Assembly (NCBI GenBank): GCA_003116995.1
Contig: BDSL01000038.1
Span: 682,001 to 746,000 of the forward strand
Origin: Yamagishiella unicocca
Lineage: Eukaryota; Chlorophyta; Chlorophyceae; Chlamydomonadales; Volvocaceae
Direction: 5' to 3'
Length of the DNA stretch: 64,000 nt
A program made the position numbers and the translations under genes. This document shows, in pieces, positions 22,703-34,891 of this stretch. Each line of letters begins with the position of its first letter. Within the stretch, counting starts at the first letter, position 1. The notes beneath the pieces were generated by a model. The model was not told the origin of the DNA. It saw only the letters and a program-made list of their open reading frames with translations, and did not search any database.

Positions 22703-24414
22703 ATGCTTCGCACTTGCGTAACCGCATCAATCGATGCGTGCCCTGTTGCCCGGCCTGTGGCATTGAGGACCCGCCGGTCGGCTGTCAGCAGGTTTGTTAT
22801 GGACGATCCGCGAAACACGCCCGGCGGCCGCAACACTTACCTTGCGCTCCTTCGCAAACAGGATATCGCCTTCGTGCGTCAGCGTTGCGTCTGGCTCGGC
22901 GCGCCGCGCTTTGGTGTGCAGGTTAGCTTTGCTTCTTTATGTTTATCGGCTTGGGCCTAGGCACATCATCGTTAACTGCTTCACGGTTTTTGCAGGGCTT
23001 CGAGCGGGGCCACTATGGCTGGTCCTATGCCCACGGTGAAGATTGATAACATTAGGGATCCATTCGCTACGGTCCTGACGGTGGAGTTCGGGGAGAAGAC
23101 GGGAGAGCTGCTGGACGCGGTGAGCCGAGCGCTGCCCCAGAATCTTGTCAAAGGTTGCCGAACTTCGATACCATGCATTATTATTTGCAGATTACCGCAC
23201 TCAAGAACCTCGGTCTTAACATTCGGCGAGCTAAGGTCAACACGGCTGGCACTACATTCTTCATCACTGACGCAGACACCAGCGAGAAGATTGTCAAGTC
23301 AGCTCGCCTTGAAGATATCCGTATGACTGTGCTTAACAGCCTGATGGCGACGTTTCCGGTGAGCGGCGCGCCGTAGGCTGGCGTACCGTGGGTCTCCTAC
23401 CGAACCTGTCTGTGCAGGCGAGGCCTTTCGCAACTTGAATGGTCATCTCGTTGCAGTGACTCTCGCTATGAAAGGAAATAAATTGCACACCGTAAAACTC
23501 GTAAACACGCAGCCAGATTCACGGCTGTACCCGATCATGGGGCTGTGTTGATTCCAATGTGGCACTTGATCAGGTACACAGGGTATTACACGACCTATTT
23601 GCGTGCCTGATGGCCCAATAACCTCATCATGCAAGAACTGAAAATTGCGCCTGCAGCCAAAGAAATGCACGACCTGAATCTGGTGTAGAAGTACACTTCA
23701 AAATTCCAGCAGGACACGGTATTAGCGACTTTCCCTGGCGAGGAGGCTAACAGTATTAGGAGTCCTCTTAGGGACAGTTGCATCATTCTACGAGGAGCAA
23801 CAAAATTTGGTGGCGTGCGACATCGGAACGGGATGGTACTCGGGCTGCGACGCACGGTCTCGCTCGTACCGCTACCATGGGCCGCTACCGAGCTCGCACA
23901 CTGAGCTGGAAGTGGAATGTGCACCCACAACTGGATTGCAGGAGGTTGGCGAAGCGCTGTCCGCCGGCGCCAAGTCCGCCGACTCGGAGCCCAACAAGGT
24001 GCTAGGCACCCGCCGCAAGGTGGTGCAGACCACCATTGACGTCAATGAGGCCACCAACGGGTCGTGCTCCGTGCTCAAGATTGTCACCAGCGATCGGCCA
24101 GGCCTTCTGGTGAGACAACAGCTTCGCAGCAGTGGCGAGCTCCCCCCCTCACCGTGTTGCGATGTCGCCCTTATACCCCGTATGTGCCACCTGCTCCCCG
24201 TCCGCCCACCCAGGTGGACATTGTCCGTGTGCTCAAGGACATCAACCTGAACGTTGTGTCGGCGGAGATCGACACGGAGGGGACGCTCGCGAAAGATGAG
24301 TTCTTCATCACCTACCATGGCGAGCCTCTCAACTCGCCCATGGTGACGTTGGTCACCAACGCGCTGCAGTACTACCTCAGTCTGTCGGAGGTGGCCAAGG
24401 AGGAGTCGTACTAG
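22703..24414 (+). CDS. Plastid-type tandem ACT-domain protein (ACR11/ACR12-like)
   Basis: Five exons (22703-22791, 22996-23119, 23191-23358, 23942-24109, 24214-24414) give 249 residues. The first 35 residues are rich in Arg, Ser, Ala and Thr and look like a chloroplast transit peptide. ACT domain 1 (about 40-120) reads DPFATVLTVEFGEKTGELLD..ITALKNLGLNIRRAKV; ACT domain 2 (about 165-245) reads SCSVLKIVTSDRPGLL..VDIVRVLKDINLNVVSAEI. This two-ACT architecture without a catalytic domain matches Arabidopsis ACR11/ACR12, which bind amino acids and modulate plastid glutamine synthetase/ferredoxin-GOGAT; the same role here is inference. An in-frame ATG at 22670 would add 11 residues; I chose 22703 for its CACC context. 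Confidence 0.9.
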
Positions 24415-25412
24415 GGAGCCCCTCGGCGCGGATGGGGCGTTGCCACGGCGGCGCAACAGCCCTGTAGGCCCCCTGGCGGCTTGCGCGAGATGATGGTTAG
24501 CGAGGCGTGCGGCGCGGTGCAGCACAAGATGTGGGGTCGTGTATGGGTGCCTTGGCGTCAAGGTCGCCGCGACATGCGGGGCACTGCGCCGGGGCCACTA
24601 TGCATCTTGGCACGGGCCAGGGCATGTGAGCGGGGCACGCGTTATTCAGGCAACGCTGGTACGCCGAACGGCGCTATCTCACGCTGTCTGGAACAACAAG
24701 ACGTTAAGCTGCAGGTACATAGCAAGCCGCACGGTGCGCGCCTTGGGCTAGTCTTTCCAAGTGGGTATTCTCGTTTGTACAGCGGCAGGGAGCTATTGTC
24801 GTAGGAACTTGCGGGGGGTTGCGGTGAGGCTGCAGGCTGCAACCCCCAGACGACCGTGACCATTGCGTGAAGAGTCGCATTGAATTGTTTCCCTTCGCAA
24901 TGCCTCCAGCTGACGGCAAGTCCGGGCCTAGTGCTGCAGGTAAGTAGCCGTCAGGCCGGGCGGCAGGGAGGAACGCCATGCGGCATGTATTCTTTAAAGT
25001 GCATGGGCTGGCAGCTGTACGCGGCTGTCTGTTTGCACTTTCCTTGAGTCGCAACTATTCATGTGTGGACATAGCCACTACGGTACGGTAAGGATGATCG
25101 GAAAGGGTGTCTCAAGATACAAGCGTTGTTGAGGGAAGAAGCTTGCTGTTTGGTTTACACTGTAAACTGTCCTTCGCACGTAGTTTAATTTGTTGGCGAC
25201 AGGAATAAGGCTTCGTTATGCCTGATCTATCTCTCAGCACCGCGACGCCCTAGCTTCAGGATTGCCCATTTCCACCCACAATGCGAGTACCAAACGCTAG
25301 TCGTAACGCTTGGAAGTTATCGAACACCCCTGGCCAATTGAGCGGGCCGTGTTCGCTTAAGTCTCGAAACGTTGTAAGCCTGTCAACCAAGTGGCTCATT
25401 GCCAATTCGCCG
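24415..25412. other. Convergent intergenic region, ACT gene / ALG11
   Basis: About 1 kb between two facing genes. A palindromic two-way polyadenylation site sits at 25153-25167. No other feature was recognised. Confidence 0.55.
25153..25167. terminator. Palindromic TTACA/TGTAA polyadenylation site for both strands
   Basis: GTTTACA-C-TGTAAAC is a perfect inverted repeat with one spacer base. It gives TGTAA to the ACT-domain transcript (25161-25165, +) and to the ALG11 transcript (25155-25159, -). Confidence 0.6.
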
Positions 25413-28400
25413 TCACGGCGGCAGCACCGACGCCACTGCAGCGGTGAAGTCCTGCAGGAAACGCTCCGTCGAAAAGCGCATCGCGTGCTTCTGTGCGGCT
25501 GCGGCAATCTTGAGCCGCTCCCGCTGGTCCATGGTCAGGACCTACAGGGGGAGGAGCCGGGAACGACATAGCAGACTCGAGGGGGAAGGAGGTGTGCGTG
25601 GATGGAGTACGAATGCAAGAACAGGGTATGCAGGTTTGTCTGCAAACAGACCGCATGCAGCTACAGCTTCATCATGCGCTGAGTAAGTCAAACACCCGTG
25701 CTGACGTCGATGGCCAGTGTAGCGCTCCCTACCGACGACCCGCGCCCGCCGGGTTCCCCCCCCGCCGGCCCCCGCCCGCTCTGCCCCCCTCACCCGTGTG
25801 ATGGCCTCCGCGTACTCCTCCGCGCTGGTGGCCAGGAAGCCCGTCACCTGCTCGCTGCCGTCCTCACACACCACCGGCAACACAATGTCCTGCTTGGGGC
25901 CGGCTGCAGCGAATGGAGGCACGTGGAGGGGCAACAGGGGGACGAGGAGGTGGTTGACGAAGGGGCTGGAACGGGGGCTGAAGGTGCGTGGACAATGATT
26001 ATCAACACCATACGAGGAGCGGCGAGGCTCTAGCTGTGGCCGACACCCTGGCCGCATGGCCTGGAGGCCGCCTCAGCACCCGCGGCCAGGCGCTGGGTGC
26101 CGCCTCGCAGCCCTCCATGTGCTCTCAGCCGGCCAGCACTGGGCAACAAGCAGCCCGCCCAGCCACTCAGCTGGCGTGGCGTTTGCCCGCACGCTACAGC
26201 CCGGACCCCCACCGCGGTCCCAGGCACCGCTCAACCGACCCACGGCCCCCCAGGCCTCCCGCCCCGCCGCCTCACCCGAGTTGTGTGCGATGGGCACCAC
26301 CCCCGCCGCCATGTACTCCACCACGCTGATCCCGAAGTGCTCGTCCGTCATGGTGTGGAGGCCGCCTACCGCACCACCCAGCAGCGCCTTGAGCTCCGAG
26401 AAGGGCGCGTTGACCACCTGGTGGGGGGCCGGGGGGCATACAAGCAGTTGACGCGACAGGGACAGGATAGCAGTTGACGCGACAGGAGCATGGTCGTCGG
26501 ACACCGCGACCGGGGGCCGGGGTGTGTGTGGACCTGTGGAGACCAGAGGCAAGGTGCCATGAGGCCGGCCGGCCGGCAGGGGTAGCACGTTACAGCAAAC
26601 TGAGTAGAGCTGCACACGGCCAAGGATGCTGCCTCAGCACAGACCCGTGCCTTGCAGGCCCGTGCCTTGCAGCGGGGTGCTCCGAAGGGCCAGCCGTGGT
26701 CAGCCCGCTGTCCGGACCTTTCTCTCGCATCCACGGGTCTTCCTCGAAACCCACAGCTGTCCCCCCCCTTAAGGGGCTTCCCTCGCACCCCCCTGACCCA
26801 CCCACTCCACGCAGTCCGAGATCCCCAGCTCCCGGGCATACTGCTGCAGCGCCGCCAGCCGCGCCTCGTCGTCCGCGTGCCTGCAGCCGCCGATGAACTT
26901 GAGCTTGGACGTGCGGACCGCCTGACCCTGCACGCCAAGGAGGAGAGGGAGCGGCGGCGGGGGCCGGGGCTTGAGCGGCCCCCCTCAGAAGAGCCACCAC
27001 TACCGCAACGACCGAGACAACGGCCGCAGAAACGTGTCACCAGCTGAAATCGTTGCCCTGCGTCACACCCCCCCAGCCCTCCGCCTCCCCCGCCCCACCT
27101 GCAGCGTGGGCCCCGCCGCCTGCTTGGCCAGCGCGAACGCCTCCAGCTGCAGCCGGTGGTTCTTCTCCGGCCGGAACTGGTTGACGGACACCAGGTACAG
27201 CTGCTTCAGCTTGCGGTCCAGAGGCAGCTGCAGCAGCTCGGTGGTGTCAACAGGGGGGTGCACCTGAGCCGGAGGGGAGGCAGCGGAGCGGGGGAGGCAA
27301 GGAAGAGCGGGGGATTTCGAAGAGGACCCATGCATACGAGAAACAAGAGCGGGGGAGGGGTGTTGGGTTTGAGCCGAGGGATGGCACGGATCGGGGGGAG
27401 GGTTCCCAAAGGGGGACCTCCCCTCGCCCCACCGCAGAGTGCCAGCCCCGCCGGCCCCCGCCGCCCCCGCACCCACCAGCACCGGCTGCCTCCCGAGAAA
27501 CCAGATGCGCTGGATGTGCGCCCTGGTCCACGAGGAGTTGACCATGGTGACGGACGACACGCAGCCGCACAGGCAGTACCACAGCGCCACCGCCTGGTAG
27601 TACAGCAGCTTGATGCTGGTCTTGACGGGGGACTCTGGGGGGGAGGGGCGGCATAACACCCGGTGACAAGACATGGGTAGGATGGGGGAAAGGGGGGGAG
27701 GGGGGGGGCGAGGAACCCCGCTTCCACGACATAGGAGACGGGCGATGAGGGGGGTCGGGTGGGGTGGGAGGGAGGGGCACCAAGTGCCGGCCTGCGTACA
27801 GCGAAGCCGACCCACGTCTGCTCCCGTAACCCCCCAGTTCCCCAGACCTGTCCACCCAGCGCCCCGACCGAGCCACCGACCCACCGGCCGGCCGCCCCTT
27901 GGCGCCTTCACTGTCCTTCACCAACTAGGGCCGCCCGACCCATCCCCTCCCCACCCACCCGCAATGTCCGCGTCGTTGTTGTATGTGGCTGTGCCGCTCC
28001 ACACTCTGCTGAGCATGTCGGAGCTGATGGTGGGGTAGTGCACGTAGCACACCACCCGGGAGCCCGCCTTCCAGGCCCAGGGGTAGGGGAACGCCCAGCC
28101 CGTGGTGTCCACGTACACCTGGCGGGGCGGCAGGCAGGCGGCGGGGGCCACTCGGTCCGCACAGCGCAGCCGCCAGACCGGCCCGCGGCGGGCTGCAGAC
28201 AGCTGCCCCGATGGAGCACCGAGCCAGGCCAAGCGGCCGGGCTGGGCACCACGTGCCAGCACAATCTCCCTCCCTCGGCAGCACGTGCCAGCACGATCTC
28301 CCTCCCTCCCTCCCCCCCTCCCTCCCTCCCTCCGCCAGGCGGGCTGCCCTCCACCCCACCCTGCCCCCATCGCAACGCGGCACGTTGGACGGCCCTGCGG

Positions 28401-29630
28401 CGGCTCCCCGGGGGCCTCCACCCCCAACCCCATCCCCGCCTCCGCCCCTGCCGGTGGCGGGTGCCGGGTCTTTCTGCAACACACCTGCCCCTGCCCCCGC
28501 CCAGCAGCGCCCCCGCAGCGCCTCCACCGGGACCCGGCACCCCACTCCTCCCCCCGGCCCCCCTTGCAGCTCCTCCGCCTCCCCTCCCGCCCCACGCACC
28601 CCGCCTCACGCCCTCATCTCCCTCACCTCCAGCCCCAGCTGCCCCCCCCCGCCGCACCTCCGGCACCAGCTGCCCCAGCGCCTCCAGCCCCAGCGCCACC
28701 GACCCCAGCGCCTGCCGCAGCAGGGTGAAGCGGGGGTAGCGCTCGGGCTGCACCAGGTGGGTCTGGCGCAGGGGGACAACCTGCAGGGGGCGCCAGGAAG
28801 ACCCGTGGGGGGGCCAGGGAGGGCAGGGGAGGGGAGTTACAGAGGAGGACCCGTAAGGAACAGGGGAGGGCAGGGGAGGGCAGCGGGGAGGGGAGGCAGA
28901 GGTTGGGGGAGGGAGGTGGGGGAGGAGGCTGGCGGGTTCAGCACCCGAACCTAAGTTTCGGTGTCAATACCGCTTAGGTCGAAGGTAGTGCTACGGACCT
29001 TTATTGGTTTTTCAATTCGGATGTTGAAACGAGCCGCCGCGTCCTCCACCAAGCGCTCAGCGGTGACGCCCTCACGCACGTAGATGACGACCTGCGGTAC
29101 GGCACATGACGTCACGTGGTACGGCACATGACGTCACGTGGTGCGGCACACGACGTCACGTTGTAGGGCACACACCGCCGGCCAGGAGGCGTGGCCATTG
29201 CGGGGACGGCGGGACGGGGCCTGGGCCGTGCGCGCCCTGGCTTGCCTGCGCTGTTTTCGTCGCGTCTTGGACCGCCTTGACGGCGCACCTGCACCCACGG
29301 CGCGCAAGCCCGTAAGCATTGCGGGGGGATGTTTGGGGCAGGGGAGGGGGCGCACAGAGCTCACCACAGCACACGCTCTCCGCCTCCGCCACCATCGGCA
29401 AACGGATGGAAGAACGCCACCACGCCCTGCAGCCGGAGAATACGAGCCCTTAGCGCCGTCGGATCGCAAGCCACGCGCGCGTGGTAGTCATGGGGGCAGC
29501 GGCGTTGATGGGGCACCTTCTGCACGGGCGGTAGAGTTCGAGCTAGGGAGAAGAACGCGCCCGTCGCCAGCACGGTGCCCAGCACGAGCACGGCAATTGC
29601 AACTAGCAACACCACTAGCAGCGAATCCAT
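25413..29630 (-). CDS. ALG11: ALG11, GDP-Man:Man3GlcNAc2-PP-dolichol alpha-1,2-mannosyltransferase
   Basis: Eleven exons (29365-29630, 29174-29288, 28999-29091, 28658-28780, 27959-28118, 27477-27634, 27099-27263, 26802-26927, 26276-26417, 25794-25903, 25413-25541) join in phase to 528 residues. ALG11 adds the fourth and fifth mannoses to the lipid-linked N-glycan precursor on the cytosolic face of the ER. An N-terminal signal-anchor helix (about 3-25) precedes the family hallmark [18 protein letters not shown] (72-89). Then come [78 protein letters not shown] and the GT4 EX7E-type segment [26 protein letters not shown]. Length is close to yeast and human ALG11. Exon 2 encodes an unusual Gly/Pro-rich loop of about 25 residues before VVIYVREG. 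Confidence 0.96.
26727..26750 (+). repeat. 24-base dispersed repeat, copy 1 (ALG11 intron)
   Basis: Identical over 24 bases to 34267-34290 behind DRG2; core CCACGGGTCTTCCTCGAAAC. A diverged inverted relative (about 21 of 26 positions) lies at 27315-27340. Confidence 0.6.
29096..29161. repeat. 3 x 22-bp tandem repeat with TGACGTCA-type sites (ALG11 intron 2)
   Basis: Three near-identical 22-bp units, each holding GACGTCACGT, end right at the 3' acceptor side of ALG11 intron 2. The palindrome TGACGTCA is the core of CRE/C-box s bound by bZIP proteins and overlaps a G-box-like CACGTG in the first two units. Confidence 0.7.
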
Positions 29631-30078
29631 GGCGCCTTAAAGATTATTCCAAAGCGCTATGACGTCCAACTAGAAGTACATTTCCAGCGTTGTCGCCGCA
29701 GCAAGAGCGGCGACTAAAAGCTGGTCGACAATCTCATATGGTAATATAGAGAAAAAGTATATAAAGAGTTGTATGTGAAAGGAGTTGACGCTCGCGCCAA
29801 TCGGTCCCACGATTCGTACATACACACAAGCCTGTGTGCCTTGCAAGGGTGTCACGATGAAATTGATCATGCCAGTTGACAGTGCATCTAGCAATATATT
29901 AAGTGCCGAAATCGCTACCGATTCGTAGCCGCCCACTGCCTTGACGGCTTTCCGCTGCAGCCGTAATACAAACCATTGCCGCTGCGTAATCACATAATTG
30001 CAGCGCAATTGATTCACTAAATCTCGCGCTTTAGGCGTCCTTACGTTTGCATTCGCAGTTTAGGCAAACTCCAGCAAG
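29631..30078. promoter_or_regulatory. Divergent promoter region, ALG11 / DRG2
   Basis: 448 bp, markedly AT-rich compared with the flanking genes. It carries an open minus-strand frame (29670-30017) that begins only at GTG and has no recognisable motif; I treat it as non-coding. Confidence 0.5.
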
Positions 30079-33000
30079 ATGGGGATCCTCGAAAAGTAAA
30101 GCATCTGCCATGGCAAAATCTGGATTCACGGCATATCGGCAGCAGTGGCTAACGATCACGCCGGGCCCTGTTGACGTGCAGAATCAAGGAGATCGAGTTG
30201 GAAATGGCCAGGACGCAGAAGAATAAGGTACGTGAAGTCCGCCAGTGGGTTTTCGCAAGGAATTTCTTGATCCAGAGGCTTCGGACCGGTGGGCGTGGAG
30301 GAGGGGGGGGGAGTCGGCGAGTGTGGCGGTGCGCCAGCACCGGGGGGTTGCAACGGGCTTGGTTCGCCGGCAGGCCCCGGCAGGACTTCGGCCTGCTGGT
30401 GCACGCCACGAGGTTGCTTGTTGGGATACGCACCCCTGGTCCCTGTGTGAGTTATCTCGATGCCGAACAGTAGCTGAGCACGTGTTTCGTGTTAGAAACC
30501 GGGCCGTTCGGCCCCCTGTTCTGCATTGAACCGTAGAATCGCGTCCTTCCTTCCGGTCGCAGGCCACCGAGTACCATCTGGGTCAGCTCAAGGCCCGGCT
30601 GGCCAAGCTGCGAACCGAGCTGCAGGCGCCGTCCACCAAGGTGCGGCGGAGGGGCGGGCGGGCGGGGCGGAAACAGGAGCGGCAGGACCCGCAAGCGCCG
30701 CTAGTCCCCCACCTCATGCCATGCCTTGTTTGCGCTCGCCTGCGGCTGCTGCCGCCGCTGCTGTGGGGGAACCGGAGCCAGCACTCGCCGCCGTCTCTAC
30801 CAGCCAGGTGTCCGGGAGCTCCTGCTGCAGCACCTGGAGGACGCAATCGGACAGCAGCGGCCCTAGCAGCGGCGGGAATACCGGGGGCGGTGGTGATGGC
30901 AGTGGTCGAGGCGAACCTGCACCTCACACGCTAACCCCGGGTGACCCCTGGGTCGTGTTGGTCGTGGTGGGGGTGGGGGTGCTCACTTCCTGGTTGTGGT
31001 GACACCGCTGCGCCCCACCCACCACCTCGCGGGCGCTGTCGCAGGGAGGCGGCGGCGAAAGCGGCTTCGAGGTCCAAAAGTACGGAGATGGGCGTGTGGC
31101 GCTGATTGGTACGGCGGGGGCTGGGTGGGGGGGGCTGCGGGGTGGAGAAGCAAACAGCGCGGCATGGGGGCGTGGGGAGGGGATGGACGTGCGAGTCATG
31201 GCCACAGAGCGTGTGGGTTTGGGGACGAGGCTCCAGAGGCCTGGGAGCGGGCGGCCCTGGCAGGGCGCGCTGGCGGCCTGGCGGCGAGGAGGCGGCGGTA
31301 CGTTGCTGGCAGGTGGCTGCTGGCAGGTGGCTGCTGGCAGGTGGCTGCTGGCAGGTGGCTGCTGGCAGGTGGCTGCCCTAAGCGGCTTGCTGGCGGGGTG
31401 GGGTTTGCTCGGCGGGTGGTGCAGCTGGTCGGGGCGAGGTGCCATCCGTGAGGTCAGCCCCAGGAGGGGCGCCAGGTCGGGGCGGGAGCGCTGCGCGTGC
31501 GAGCCGGACCAGGTGGCGAGCGAGGGCGAGACTGGAAGGGGGGTATCGCTGGTGGGGGTGGCCGGAGGGGAGCGGGCCGGGATTGACGGGGCATAGTGGG
31601 CGATGTCCCCTAGGACCCGTAAATGGTGGGATGGTCATCTGGGCCCTATCCCGCCCACACACGGCTAACCGGCGCGCCTGCCTCCCGTCCCCTCCCCCCC
31701 GGGCAGGTTTCCCCTCCGTCGGAAAGTCCTCCCTGCTGACCCTGCTGACCGGCACGGAGTCCGAGGCGGCCGCCTACGAGTTCACCACCCTGACCTGCAT
31801 CCCTGGAGTGATCCACTACAACAACTCCAAGATCCAGCTGCTGGATCTGCCTGGAATCATTGAGGGTGCCGCGGAGGGCAAGGGCCGCGGGCGACAGGTG
31901 GGCTGGGCGGGAAGAGGAGGAGGGGGGTTAAAACGCAGCAGCCCCCAACTCATAGGGCCCCACTAACCCGCCCCCGTCCCCCCGGCCTACCCCGCCGGTG
32001 GCAGGTCATTGCGGTGTGCAAGAGCGCGGATCTGTTGCTGATGGTGCTGGACGCCACTAAGCCGCTGTACCACAAGACGGTGGGCTGGGGTGGTAGAGGG
32101 GGGCCAGAAGGGGGGGACAGAGGAGGGGACGGTTGCGGTTTGAGGGACGGGGCCGTGATGAGGCGGGTCGTGCATGCAGCTGCGGGGCCAGCAGGGCGGA
32201 TGGGGTCACCGGGTGCCACCGGGCAGGGCACCTCCCACCACCGCCACACATACACGACATTGAGACACCACCCACCACCACTGCCACACATACGCGACAT
32301 TGAGAAGGCTAAGCGGCAACGGATTTCCAACCGACACCCCATCTGGCGCCCCAACCGGCTTCCCAACCGGCGCCCCGCAGATCCTGACCCGTGAGTTGGA
32401 GGCTGTAGGCATCCGCCTCAACCGGCAGGCGCCCAACGTGTACTTCAAGAAGCGCAAGACGGGCGGAATCTCCATCAACTCGACCATACCGCTGACCCAC
32501 ATGGACGACAAACTCATCCAGAGGGTGTTGCAGGTGGGGGGGAAGGGGGGGGGTGCTGGGAGCAAGCGCCGAACGCGAAGTGGCAGAGGGAGAGGAGGTG
32601 GGGCTGGCGAAGACGTGGGGTTGTGCCCTCCCCCCACATACACAGGTCCCACAGAGACCCTGTACTATCGTACATCGAGTAACCGGTTCTTTTTGCACAC
32701 TACACACACCCGCCCCCCGCCCCCCCTCCCCGCCCCCCTCCCCTCCCCGCCCCCCGCCCCTCCAGGAGTACAAGCTGCACAACTGCGAGCTGCTGTTCAA
32801 AGAGGACTGCACCGTGGACGACCTCATCGACGTGATTGAGGTTCGGAGGGGGAAGGGTGGGGGGTACGAAAGATAACCGGTTACTCGACATGGGAGGGGT
32901 GTGCGGGGGCGGTGTGAGCGGAGCGGGGCGCGAGCGCGGATGTCTCCTGTTGGTGAGAAGCGGCGCATCACATGCCCTCAACCTGCACCTTTGTCGATTC

Positions 33001-34223
33001 ACCTAATTACTCTCGATCCCATGCTTCTCTCCCCTCCCCCTCTTCCCCCCCCCCCAGGGCAACCGGCGCTACACCAAGTGCCTCTACGTGTACAACAAGG
33101 TGGACATGTGCAGCGTGGAGGAGGTGGACGAGATTGCGCGCTGGGGCAACTCCATCCCCATCTCCTGCTCGCTGCATCTCAACCTGGACGGACTGCTGGA
33201 GCGGATCTGGGACATGATGGCGCTGGTGGGAGGGGAGGGGAGGGGAGAACCTGTTGGATGAACGCTTGCGGGCGCGTGTTTGAGGTTGCATCATGCCGGA
33301 GATCAACTTGCTTTTGACCGCCAGAAACTGGAGGTCGAGTCCGGGGCGGGAGGCCAGTGTCGACCCCCGGGGACCCCACCCGTCCGCATTGCGAGTCAGC
33401 TCCGTCGGCCTCACGAGGTACCCGCCCCTCCCCCCCCGGGTCACCCGCCCCTCGCCTCCCTGCCCCCAGGTCCGCGTGTACACCAAGAAGGTGGGCGCCA
33501 AGCCCGACTTCTCCGACCCGGTGGTCCTCACCATCGACCGCGGCGGCACCACACTGGAGGCGCTGTGCCGGCAGATCCACAACAGCATGGTGAGGGGCGG
33601 GATGGGGACGGAGGGGGCGGGATGGCCCTGTCCCTATAAGCTTCCGCCGCACCGCTGCCCCGCCTGCTTTGCCCGCCTCCTTCCTGCCTGCCGACACCCC
33701 CCCGACCCCCCCCCCTAACCCCCCTGCCCCCTCAGGTCCAGCAGTTCAAGTACGCCCTGGTGTGGGGCACCTCCTCCAAGCACTACCCGCAGCGCTGCGG
33801 CCTCAGCCACCAGCTGGACGACGAGGACGTGGTGCAGGTGGGGGGGGAGGGGACGTGGTGCAGGTGGGGGGGGAAGGGACGTGGTGCAGGGGGAAGGCCG
33901 CACCCGGGGGGTTGACGCCCTTCATCGGGGAGCGCACTGCTCACCACCATGCACCGCAACCACGGGGGGCCCGTGTGAAGAAGCCAGGTTGCCGGACCCC
34001 CTTCGCACGGCAGCCTGCCGACCCAGCCGCCCGGCGTCTGCCGCTGTCAGCTGCCCCAATTCCTCCATGAATCCCTCCGCCACGCCCGCGCCCACTTCTC
34101 GGTGTGCAGATCGTCAAGAAGAAGGTCAACACGGGCGAGGACGGCCGCGGCCGCTTCAAGACCACCAGCGACAAGCCCCTCCGGATAGCGGACCGCGAAA
34201 AGAAGGCGGCGCTGAAAACCTAG
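30079..34223 (+). CDS. DRG2: DRG2, developmentally regulated GTP-binding protein 2
   Basis: Twelve exons (30079-30095, 30182-30227, 30563-30640, 31045-31108, 31707-31897, 32005-32079, 32381-32533, 32766-32840, 33058-33225, 33470-33589, 33736-33837, 34110-34223) give 400 residues in one frame. DRG GTPases are OBG-HflX superfamily factors that associate with translating ribosomes together with a DFRP partner. The start [20 protein letters not shown] is the DRG2 form. Motifs: helix-turn-helix-like N-terminus, G1 GFPSVGKSS (about 69-77), G2 [12 protein letters not shown]3 DLPGIIEGA (115-123), G4 NKVD (246-249), and a C-terminal TGS domain ([24 protein letters not shown]). The protein extends about 25 residues past the usual DRG2 end with a basic tail. 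Exon 1 has only 17 coding bases. Confidence 0.96.
31305..31376 (+). repeat. 14-bp minisatellite in DRG2 intron 4
   Basis: About five tandem units of GCTGGCAGGTGGCT within the 598-bp intron between exons 4 and 5. Confidence 0.75.
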
Positions 34224-34266
34224 ATAGGGCCCACAGGACCACGTCTGTTCTACACGGTTTTATCTG

Positions 34267-34290
34267 GCATCCACGGGTCTTCCTCGAAAC
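34267..34290 (+). repeat. 24-base dispersed repeat, copy 2
   Basis: Exact match to 26727-26750, in the DRG2 3'UTR 44 bases after the stop codon. Confidence 0.6.
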
Positions 34291-34886
34291 CACCCAGGAG
34301 CCATCCAGGAGGCCAGGCAGGCAGCTCCGGGGCGGGGGGCCGCGGAGGGGCGCCGTCGGGTGTACGTTTGTGCGGCGAGCTAACCCCCCTAGGCTAGCTG
34401 AGGTGCCGTGGCGAGCAGGGGGGGGGAGGCGCGGGATAGCTTACTAATGCGGCGGCTGGGGCGGTTGCGGGTACATCGGTAACCCCGCTGCACACGCGGG
34501 AAGTAGGGTAACGGGGCAAGGGGGCAGACGGAGGGGGGGGGGCGGAGTCAGGGCGCGGCGGGTGACGCCGCTGTCGAGTGGCAGCCGCTCCCTGCCACAC
34601 GGCACGCGTGTGGGTGTGTGGGTGGCATGCAGGCATGAGGGCAGGGGCCCCGCGGGTGGCAGGGCTGCGGGCAGGGCCCGGGAGCAGCAGGGCCCCGGCC
34701 GCCAACAAGCTGATCCGGCTGCTGTGCGCGCTAAGTGTGGTTAAGGTTAAGCAGAGGAAGTCAGCTGGGTGGCTGGGAGTGGGGCGATGCCAGGTTGAGG
34801 CTGGGCCGCACAACGCTCTGCTGCTGGTGGTGCTGGCTGCTGCTGTGGTGACGAACCAGCAGGAGGTACTTGTCAACACGTTGGCT

Positions 34887-34891
34887 TGTAA
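34887..34891 (+). terminator. Possible polyadenylation signal TGTAA (DRG2)
   Basis: First TGTAA on the coding strand after the DRG2 stop, about 665 bases downstream; another occurs near 35456. Confidence 0.4.

Noticed and set aside
29670..30017. 115-residue open frame on the minus strand between ALG11 and DRG2
   Set aside because: Starts only at GTG, lies in an AT-rich divergent promoter where long frames are less informative, and shows no motif.
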